Assembly: GCA_003518125.1 (NCBI GenBank)
Contig: DOZG01000012.1
Coordinates: forward strand, 1-5,046
Direction: 5' to 3'
DNA length: 5,046 bases
Source of the DNA: Patescibacteria group bacterium
Lineage (GTDB): Bacteria > Patescibacteriota > Dojkabacteria > SC72
Shown here: positions 1-4,177 of the stretch, piece by piece
Layout: every line of letters starts with the position of its first letter
Position numbering within the stretch: position 1 is the stretch's first letter
Notes under the pieces: model-generated
The model's database searches: none
Told to the model about the DNA's origin: nothing
The model's input: only the letters and a program-made list of their open reading frames with translations
Translations under genes and position numbers: made by a program

Positions 1-53
1 TATATTTCGGGTTCTAATTGTTGAGCATTAAATGATTTTGATAGTTCTTTCAT
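1..53 (-). CDS. valS: Probable valyl-tRNA synthetase, N-terminal fragment (runs off left edge)
   Basis: Reading leftwards from an ATG at 53, seventeen complete codons give MKELSKSFNAQQLEPEI, with a Tyr codon begun at the edge. This resembles the usual opening of valyl-tRNA synthetases, where a basic start leads into a 'Y/F-(N/D)-x-x-x-x-E-x-x-(I/W)-Y' segment just before the catalytic Rossmann fold. The enzyme charges tRNA-Val in the cytoplasm. The start is supported by an in-frame TAA at 87-89 with no other ATG between, and by an extended -10 box about 33 bases upstream. No Shine-Dalgarno sequence is visible. Leucyl- or isoleucyl-tRNA synthetase is the main alternative, because only the variable N-terminus is seen and the HIGH and KMSKS motifs lie outside the window. 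Confidence 0.7.
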   Translation of the reverse strand, partial: MKELSKSFNAQQLEPEI

Positions 54-85
54 CTTTGTATATCTAACAACAAAATACTGAACAT

Positions 86-94
86 ATTATATCA
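86..94 (-). promoter_or_regulatory. Extended -10 promoter element for the valS-like gene
   Basis: The minus strand reads TGATATAAT, a perfect TGn-TATAAT extended -10 element. It lies between the stop of the 256-residue gene (131) and the ATG at 53. Transcription would start near 79-80 and give a leader of about 26 bases. No good -35 is seen; TTCAAT at 17 bases spacing is weak, which an extended -10 can tolerate. In DNA this AT-rich, chance matches to TATAAT are common, so the TG and the position carry most of the weight. Confidence 0.5.
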
Positions 95-130
95 GTAATA
101 TAAGATTGATTGAAAGATTGTAATTATATT

Positions 131-901
131 CTATCCTACGTTATTAAGCCCAGATGTTTCTTCATTCTGATTTTTAACTGCTTGAGCAAGAGCTCGGAGG
201 TTTGTAATACTTCTCGGATCTTTGGCTCTCACTTCTTTAGCTACTTCACCTATAACGTCCAGTCTGGCAAGCACTTTAAAAAATGTTTCCAAAACATCAT
301 TTGGGAAAGATCTAAGGGATTGTTCGTTAGTTTTGAAGGAATTTATGTCGGATTTGTCAAAGTAGCTAGATGGCCCCGTAGTAATACCGTATCTTGAAAA
401 GTAAACAGCACCATTAGTCGTACAGAGATTCTGTAAAAACCTGTTTCTACCTGCACTTAAGCCTTTACCTACCAATTTATCTATCTTCGCCCTTTCCTTT
501 TGAAGTTTCGCCATCAATTCCCCTTCCTCCATACCCTCTTTAAAAATCCCTAAGGTCTGACTTTCTCCTACTCTATATACGGGATTCCCATTAGCATCAA
601 TTATCTTCTCAAAAGCATCTGGAAATTCCTCTAGTAGCATATTTGTTATCCCCATATTCTCTCTTTCCTGTTCGGTCATGCCAGTCTCGTAATCTTTCTT
701 GGCAGTAACCTCTGCTCGAGAAGCTGCATCCATTCCAAAGTTTTTCATAGCATATGCTACTTTTTCTGCACCAGGAATATGAGTTATTTGTCCCCTATAG
801 TTATAAAAGCCTTCTTTATCACCTGCACCAGGAGTATTAGCTATTTGTTTACCTTCGTTAGGAAGGCTTTTTTCATTACCTACACCAGGAATATCACTCA
901 T
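131..901 (-). CDS. Hypothetical protein, 256 aa, with N-terminal 19-residue tandem repeat
   Basis: I do not recognise the family. The protein has no signal peptide or membrane segment and looks soluble. Residues 3-45 hold two 19-residue tandem repeats plus the start of a third, each opening with (I/T)PG(V/A). Residues 75-150 are charged and probably helical, including an E/K-rich stretch around 122-145 that could form a short coiled coil. The C-terminal part (about 150-240) has aromatic motifs such as AVYFSRYG, then helices, and ends in a polar tail. Translation starts at ATG 901 behind an A-rich leader without a Shine-Dalgarno and ends with TAG at 131-133. A promoter at 933-961 suggests it is transcribed separately from the genes upstream. 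Codons look native, and the opposite-strand reading frame at 110-397 is a shadow. That it is a real gene is likely from its length and composition; its function is unknown. Confidence 0.8.
   Translation of the reverse strand: MSDIPGVGNEKSLPNEGKQIANTPGAGDKEGFYNYRGQITHIPGAEKVAYAMKNFGMDAASRAEVTAKKDYETGMTEQERENMGITNMLLEEFPDAFEKIIDANGNPVYRVGESQTLGIFKEGMEEGELMAKLQKERAKIDKLVGKGLSAGRNRFLQNLCTTNGAVYFSRYGITTGPSSYFDKSDINSFKTNEQSLRSFPNDVLETFFKVLARLDVIGEVAKEVRAKDPRSITNLRALAQAVKNQNEETSGLNNVG
767..895 (-). repeat. 57-bp in-frame tandem repeat (2 full units and a partial third)
   Basis: The motif CACCAGGA on the plus strand recurs at 769, 826 and 883, exactly 57 bases apart, which is 19 codons. Unit 1 (895-839) encodes DIPGVGNEKSLPNEGKQIA and unit 2 (838-782) encodes NTPGAGDKEGFYNYRGQIT. 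The third starts HIPGA (781-767) and then diverges. By my codon-by-codon count, units 1 and 2 match at about 40 of 57 bases, and many of the differences are transitions. This indicates an old tandem duplication kept in frame. Confidence 0.85.
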
Positions 902-932
902 TTCTTTATTTATTAAAATTTATTATATTTCT

Positions 933-961
933 ACGATAACATTATATACGAGATTTCTCAA
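933..961 (-). promoter_or_regulatory. Promoter for the 256-aa gene
   Basis: On the minus strand, TTGAGA (961-956, five of six matches to TTGACA) is followed after exactly 17 bases by TATCGT (938-933, four of six matches to TATAAT). Transcription would start near 926, giving a leader of about 25 bases. A perfect TATAAT at 946-941 lies within the spacer and could serve as the -10 instead, but it has no matching -35. The -35 also overlaps a small inverted repeat, GAGA-TT-TCTC (950-959). Confidence 0.45.
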
Positions 962-1045
962 TATAATATGTACGCCATATCAGTATAATAATACTTTGGG
1001 ATATACAAAAAACAAACCCTAGAACCCTTGCTTTACAATATTGAA

Positions 1046-1057
1046 TTGATTAATCAA
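1046..1057. repeat. Perfect 12-bp palindrome TTGATTAATCAA
   Basis: The sequence equals its own reverse complement over all 12 bases. It lies in the 203-base gap between the 256-aa gene and the 3' end of the frameshifted gene. Symmetric AT-rich sites of this size are typical binding sites for dimeric regulators. However, it sits about 85 bases upstream of the proposed -35 for the 256-aa gene, so a regulatory role is a guess. The same gap holds no convincing rho-independent terminator: the only stem followed by a T-like tract (ATTTTT/AAAAAT at 1060-1082) has no G-C pairs. Confidence 0.4.
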
Positions 1058-1104
1058 GTATTTTTATTATATCAACAAAAATGAGGGAGATAAACAAGGA
1101 GTAT

Positions 1105-1437
1105 TTATCCTTCTGTATCTATATTCTCTATAAGAATAATCCCTGTGTTTTTACCTTTGTTCCAAATCCTGAATTTACACCTCTCATCCACTGGATACTT
1201 TTTAACAGTTCTGTAGTTTCCCTGGATAATTGTTACCCTATCAGGATTAAACATTATGTAAACTTCAAAAGGTATGTAATGATTTGAGAAAGAGAAATCC
1301 TGACTCTTTATTCCTTGTAGTTGCTCAATTAATTGCTTACATAATAAAGTACTGCCTACAGAAGTAATCACAGAAAACCCATTTTCTTCTATTTCCTGTC
1401 GGACTGTATCAAAATTATCCATACCACTACTGTACAA
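1105..1437 (-). CDS. Hypothetical protein, downstream part of a frameshifted gene
   Basis: This open frame of 110 codons ends with TAA at 1105. Its first codon here is TTG (1437), and the first ATG is at 1422 (residue 6). No Shine-Dalgarno precedes either, and the protein-like reading continues upstream of both starts, as GAEYDGN, until a TGA at 1464. The frame to its left on the mRNA (1535 down to about 1458) is equally protein-like and starts 11 bases after the 212-aa gene ends. Adding one G at the GGGG run (plus-strand CCCC 1457-1460) joins them into a 143-residue protein: residues 1-26 from the upstream frame and 27-143 from this one. No domain is recognised; it looks soluble, with mixed helix and strand. 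Either this is a genuine disrupted gene, or a base was lost in sequencing or assembly, or the extra base is supplied by slippage during expression. Confidence 0.65.
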   Translation of the reverse strand: MYSSGMDNFDTVRQEIEENGFSVITSVGSTLLCKQLIEQLQGIKSQDFSFSNHYIPFEVYIMFNPDRVTIIQGNYRTVKKYPVDERCKFRIWNKGKNTGIILIENIDTEG

Positions 1438-1535
1438 ATTCCCATCATACTCAGCTCCCCTTCAGCTTCAGGTAAAGGGAGTTTCTCCAAATAACTTGTT
1501 ACCTCTGTATCAAAGGATTTTACTACTCCTAGCAT
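1389..1535 (-). pseudogene. Upstream part of the same frameshifted gene (48-codon frame)
   Basis: ATG at 1535 opens a frame whose first 26 residues, MLGVVKSFDTEVTSYLEKLP followed by LPEAEG, look like an ordinary amphipathic N-terminus. After the G-run at 1460-1457 the frame turns into hydrophobic, unconvincing sequence and stops at TAG 1389-1391. The real continuation is in the -1 frame, which ends at 1105. The start lies 11 bases beyond the stop of the 212-aa gene, so the two were probably co-transcribed and translationally coupled. Another ATG at 1543 stops after four codons and is not the start. Confidence 0.55.
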
Positions 1536-1546
1536 AAATTCATAAC

Positions 1547-2185
1547 TTATTTTGAATTACTCTTACTATCTACTTCTATTCCTTTAGTGGCCTCTGTTGT
1601 AAGGAAACCCTCTTTTATTAAATCTAGAGTCACTATGTATCCAACATGCTCTTCTTCTGGAACATATTTTACAATATTTTGCTTATTTGCATTTATCCAT
1701 TCACTCCCATTTCTAATTTTATCCATCGGGAATTGAGTATATGTTGGGAAAGCGGTTTCAAAACGTTCCTTAGGAACGAAAATACTTACATAAAAATGCT
1801 CAGTGTTATTAGCAATATCTATAGGGGATATAATTTCTTCTTTAGGGCTATCATCATAGTCACAGAAAGAAAACCTCATGGAAGATTTCCAACCATCGAA
1901 TCCTTTTGCAGTTTTGACACAATTAAGATATTGGTAATCGTAAGACTGTCCTAACAAACCTTTCAAAATAATCTGAGTTTTTGTCCATTCACTTTTCGAA
2001 TCCTTGGAAGATATTAAATTACCCTGAGAGGTCTTTTCTATCGAACCTCCCGCTTCATCAATCCTTTGTCTTATCATTTCTATAATATGATTTTTAAATC
2101 CTCTCATAGATTTATACTCCTGCTTTTTTAGAAAATCCTGTGTGATTTGTTCGGGTGATGGTCTTTCATGTGTAGGAAATACCAT
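1547..2185 (-). CDS. Hypothetical protein, 212 aa, first gene of a small minus-strand operon
   Basis: I do not recognise this protein. It has no signal peptide or membrane helix. The N-terminal 45 residues are charged and helical (RPSPEQITQDFLKKQEYKS and on to MIRQRIDEAGG). The centre (about 66-145) is rich in aromatic residues, with alternating hydrophobic strands such as MRFSFCDYDD and HFYVSIFVP. The last third has VGYIVTLDLIKEG and a polar tail ending in SKSNSK, giving a mixed alpha/beta impression. The ATG at 2185 is chosen because a -35/-10 pair at 2244-2216 puts the transcript start about 22 bases upstream; the next Met is residue 27. There is no Shine-Dalgarno. The stop is TAA at 1547-1549, followed 11 bases later by the start of the frameshifted gene, so they form an operon. 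The plus-strand frame 1646-1954 inside it is a shadow. Confidence 0.8.
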   Translation of the reverse strand: MVFPTHERPSPEQITQDFLKKQEYKSMRGFKNHIIEMIRQRIDEAGGSIEKTSQGNLISSKDSKSEWTKTQIILKGLLGQSYDYQYLNCVKTAKGFDGWKSSMRFSFCDYDDSPKEEIISPIDIANNTEHFYVSIFVPKERFETAFPTYTQFPMDKIRNGSEWINANKQNIVKYVPEEEHVGYIVTLDLIKEGFLTTEATKGIEVDSKSNSK

Positions 2186-2215
2186 AACTAATTAAACTTC
2201 TAATTTAATTGAAAT

Positions 2216-2244
2216 ATTCTACCATAACACAAAACCCCTCACAA
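2216..2244 (-). promoter_or_regulatory. Sigma70-type promoter for the 212-aa gene operon
   Basis: On the minus strand, TTGTGA (2244-2239, four of six matches to TTGACA) is separated by exactly 17 bases from TAGAAT (2221-2216, five of six matches to TATAAT). Transcription would start near 2208-2209, about 22 bases before the ATG at 2185. The spacer includes a G4 run. This is the best-formed -35/-10 pair in the window. Confidence 0.55.
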
Positions 2245-2318
2245 CCTATAGAACAAACTACATCCCCTTCCCAAATCCATATATATATGCTAGAATACCC
2301 CCGTCTTCATAAAATACT

Positions 2319-2347
2319 TGCATTCTTAATGAAGAATAAAGTATCTT
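2319..2347 (+). promoter_or_regulatory. Alternative upstream promoter for rnj, with an inverted repeat in its spacer
   Basis: TTGCAT (2319-2324) and TATCTT (2342-2347) are 17 bases apart and match the consensus moderately. The spacer contains a perfect inverted repeat, ATTCTT-AATG-AAGAAT (2322-2337), that overlaps the -35. If used, this promoter would give a leader of about 110 bases carrying the hairpins at 2355-2375 and 2384-2409. The alternative promoter at 2397-2425 would exclude them. Confidence 0.25.
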
Positions 2348-2354
2348 TAAACAG

Positions 2355-2375
2355 TATTGGATTTCTCCACCAATA
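2355..2375. repeat. Inverted repeat TATTGG / CCAATA
   Basis: TATTGG (2355-2360) and CCAATA (2370-2375) are perfect complements around a 9-base loop. A second ATTGG at 2396-2400 could pair with the same CCAAT, so two mutually exclusive hairpins are possible in a long rnj leader. The arms are only five to six bases, and chance is a serious alternative. Confidence 0.3.
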
Positions 2376-2383
2376 GTTAAGAA

Positions 2384-2409
2384 ATTAGTAAATACATTGG
2401 TTTACTAAT
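2384..2409. promoter_or_regulatory. 9-bp perfect dyad upstream of rnj, possible operator
   Basis: ATTAGTAAA (2384-2392) and TTTACTAAT (2401-2409) are perfect inverted repeats with an 8-base centre. The right arm overlaps the candidate -35 at 2397-2402, where a bound dimeric repressor would block RNA polymerase. If transcription starts further upstream, the same sequence would form an AT-rich stem-loop in the leader. The operator role is inference. It is the longest perfect inverted repeat I found in the window. Confidence 0.45.
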
Positions 2410-2425
2410 ACATATATTCAATAAT
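2397..2425 (+). promoter_or_regulatory. Candidate promoter for rnj
   Basis: TTGGTT (2397-2402) is followed after 17 bases by AATAAT (2420-2425, five of six matches to TATAAT). Transcription would begin near 2432, with a leader of about 34 A/T-rich bases before the ATG at 2466. The -35 matches only in its TTG core, so confidence is limited. The distance to the start codon and the 17-base spacing are right. Confidence 0.35.
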
Positions 2426-2465
2426 CCTAGAATTAAAACGGATTGATAATTTTAAATATAAAAAA

Positions 2466-4145
2466 ATGGATAATAAAAAAGAAGAATTAAAACTATGTAC
2501 ACTTTCGGGTACAACAGAAGTAGGAAGAAACTGTAATTTCTTAGAATACAAGGATGAAATCCTCATCATAGATGCAGGATACTCATTCCCAGGACATGAT
2601 ATGTACGGAATAGACTACCTAATACCCAATACAAGTTACTTAAGAAAAAATAAACATAAGGTAAAAGGAATAGTAATTACACATGGACACCTAGATCATA
2701 CAGGAGCCCTAAGATATTTACTCCCTGACCTAGATTTCCCCCCAGTATATGCTGGGAATTTTGCTAAAGCATTAATAGAAGCAAGACTAGAAGAACATGG
2801 ACTACTTAATAAAACAGAAATACATGCTGTAAAAAGAAGAACTACTGTAAGAGTAGGAAGGTACTTCAAAGTCACCTTTATAGGTATTAACCACAGTATC
2901 CCAGACGCATTCGCAATATTTGTCGAAACACCAAATGGGAATGTATTCATATCAGGTGATTACAAAATTGACACTAACCCAGCTAACGAACCAGAAGCAG
3001 ACTACGAACATCTTAAATCCTTGAGAGGAAGAATAGACCTTGCGATGATGGAAAGTACAAACGCAAGTACTCCTGGGAAAGCCCCTTCTGAGACAGAAAT
3101 TGCTAATAACCTGTATAAGGTAATATCAAAAGCAGAAGGAAGAGTTATTGTTGCAGCATTCTCTTCACTACTTACACGACTATACACCCTTATCGAAATT
3201 GCTAAAAAAACAGGAAAGAAGGTTGTACTCTCTGGAAGAAGTCTGGAACAAACAATATTGATTGCTCAGAAACAAAGATATCTAAATATTCCTCAAGGAT
3301 TAATAATTAAAGAAGGAGAGATGCGAAAATATCCTGATAACAAACTACTACTTTTGACAACTGGAAGCCAAGCAGAAAGATATGCAGCATTGAATAGGAT
3401 ATCTCTAAACGAACATAGATTCATAAAGATAAGAAAGGGAGACCTTGTAATAATGTCCTCCTCTGAAATTCCAGAAAATGTTACTAAAATAGAACAAATG
3501 ACTAACAGACTAATAGCCTTAGGAGTTGAATTAATAAAAGACAGTGCCGAAAATAAGGTACATTCAACTGGTCATGGATACCAAGAAGATATGAAAATGA
3601 TGTTTGACTTCATACAACCCAAAACTGTCATGCCAGTACACGGTCCTCTAACTTTCAGATATTTTAATAAACAAAATTTTCTTAAGTGGGGAACAAAAGA
3701 AGAAAATATCCTCATCACAGACGATGGACAAACTTGGCGATTTAATGGTAGATACTGGAAAAAAGGTAAGAAAATTGAATCTAAACCAATCCTCATAGAT
3801 GGACTCGGGGTAGGAGATATTGGTGATATTGTACTCAGAGACAGAAAACAACTGGCAGAGTTTGGAATATTCACTGTATTACTCAACCTAAGTTCCAAAA
3901 ATAAACGAATAATTGGTAGACCTAGGTTCATATCAAGAGGGTTCATATATATGAAAAAGTCTCAAAAGATACTGAAAGAAATCGAAAATCTTACATATGA
4001 TACACATAGAGAATGGGTTAATAAATCACAAAAAAAGAAAAAATTTGTAACTAAAGAACTACAAAAAATGCTTGAATTTAGACTAAGTAAGTACATATTT
4101 AAAAAGACTGAAAGAGAACCAATAATACTTGTAGTAACAATATAG
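2466..4145 (+). CDS. rnj: Ribonuclease J (metallo-beta-lactamase / beta-CASP family)
   Basis: RNase J is a zinc-dependent endonuclease and 5'-to-3' exonuclease for mRNA decay and rRNA maturation in the cytoplasm. At 559 residues it is full length (B. subtilis RNase J1 is about 555). The metallo-beta-lactamase core has HGHLDH at 73-78 (H73, H75, D77, H78), H143 in NHSIPDA and D165 in SGDYKID. The beta-CASP insert carries MMESTNA (195-200) and then FSSLLTR and LSGRSLEQ. Motifs B and C are H370 (HSTGHGYQED) and H392 (MPVHGP), 22 residues apart as in RNase J1. The C-terminal domain has VGDIGDIVLRDRK and SRGFIYMKKSQ. Departures from the common consensus: E196 where Asp is usual in DSTNA, P394 instead of Glu in PVHGE, and SSEIPEN for SSPIPGN. 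All metal ligands are intact, so it should be active. The start has no Shine-Dalgarno, only an A-rich leader. The stop is TAG, and an FtsA-like gene follows 32 bases later, probably in the same operon. Confidence 0.95.
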   Translation: MDNKKEELKLCTLSGTTEVGRNCNFLEYKDEILIIDAGYSFPGHDMYGIDYLIPNTSYLRKNKHKVKGIVITHGHLDHTGALRYLLPDLDFPPVYAGNFAKALIEARLEEHGLLNKTEIHAVKRRTTVRVGRYFKVTFIGINHSIPDAFAIFVETPNGNVFISGDYKIDTNPANEPEADYEHLKSLRGRIDLAMMESTNASTPGKAPSETEIANNLYKVISKAEGRVIVAAFSSLLTRLYTLIEIAKKTGKKVVLSGRSLEQTILIAQKQRYLNIPQGLIIKEGEMRKYPDNKLLLLTTGSQAERYAALNRISLNEHRFIKIRKGDLVIMSSSEIPENVTKIEQMTNRLIALGVELIKDSAENKVHSTGHGYQEDMKMMFDFIQPKTVMPVHGPLTFRYFNKQNFLKWGTKEENILITDDGQTWRFNGRYWKKGKKIESKPILIDGLGVGDIGDIVLRDRKQLAEFGIFTVLLNLSSKNKRIIGRPRFISRGFIYMKKSQKILKEIENLTYDTHREWVNKSQKKKKFVTKELQKMLEFRLSKYIFKKTEREPIILVVTI

Positions 4146-4171
4146 AAAAGTAAAATATATGATATACTTTT
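4146..4171 (+). repeat. AT-rich inverted repeat between rnj and the ftsA-like gene
   Basis: AAAAGTA (4146-4152), directly after the rnj stop, is perfectly complementary to TACTTTT (4165-4171), with a 12-base loop. An overlapping alternative pairs GTAAAA (4150-4155) with TTTTAC (4168-4173). The stem has one G-C pair and no following T-run, so it is not a convincing terminator. It could mark a processing site or protect the 3' end, or it may simply reflect base composition. It lies within the 32-base leader of the downstream gene and could occlude its start. Confidence 0.3.
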
Positions 4172-4177
4172 ACTACA

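Larger units (their letters stand above)
2186..2465. other. Divergent intergenic region between the 212-aa gene and rnj
   Basis: These 280 bases hold no open frame of note. The left third contains the minus-strand promoter (2216-2244). The section 2221-2302 is strongly strand-asymmetric: on the plus strand it is rich in A and C, with very few G and C-runs at 2235-2238, 2264-2267, 2270-2272 and 2298-2302. The right part (2319-2425) carries candidate rnj promoters and a series of inverted repeats. I see no tRNA or small RNA gene with a recognisable fold. Confidence 0.7.

Noticed and set aside
110..397. Plus-strand open frame of 95 codons
   Set aside because: It lies antisense to the 256-aa gene, its composition is Phe/Ser/Cys-rich as expected of a shadow, and no promoter fits it.
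767..895. CRISPR-like array from the regularly spaced CACCAGGA motif
   Set aside because: The spacing is an exact multiple of three, the repeats are in frame within a coding region, and similarity extends through the whole 57-base unit, so it is a protein repeat.
1060..1082. Rho-independent terminator after the frameshifted gene
   Set aside because: The stem ATTTTT/AAAAAT contains no G-C pair and arises easily in AT-rich DNA.
1081..1287. Plus-strand open frame of 68 codons
   Set aside because: It overlaps the 3' end of the frameshifted minus-strand gene, is hydrophobic without a clear membrane layout, and has no homologous features.
1462..1554. UGA read as glycine (as in Gracilibacteria), extending the 110-codon frame upstream
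   Set aside because: None of the visible genes ends in TGA, so the idea was considered. It would need four UGA codons within about 35 codons, with no start codon, whereas the other frame has an ATG 11 bases after the preceding gene and reads well. A single-base frameshift is simpler.
1646..1954. Plus-strand open frame of 102 codons
   Set aside because: It is entirely antisense within the 212-aa gene, and its composition (Phe, Ile, Tyr-rich) is typical of the reverse strand of an AT-rich gene.
2235..2302. G-quadruplex on the minus strand
   Set aside because: There are four G-runs, but two of the three loops are about 25 bases, far longer than stable quadruplexes allow.
2696..3946. Minus-strand frames inside rnj (2696-2950, 3002-3187, 3572-3946, 3648-3851)
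   Set aside because: All lie antisense to a confidently identified RNase J and are Ser/Leu/Phe-rich shadows.
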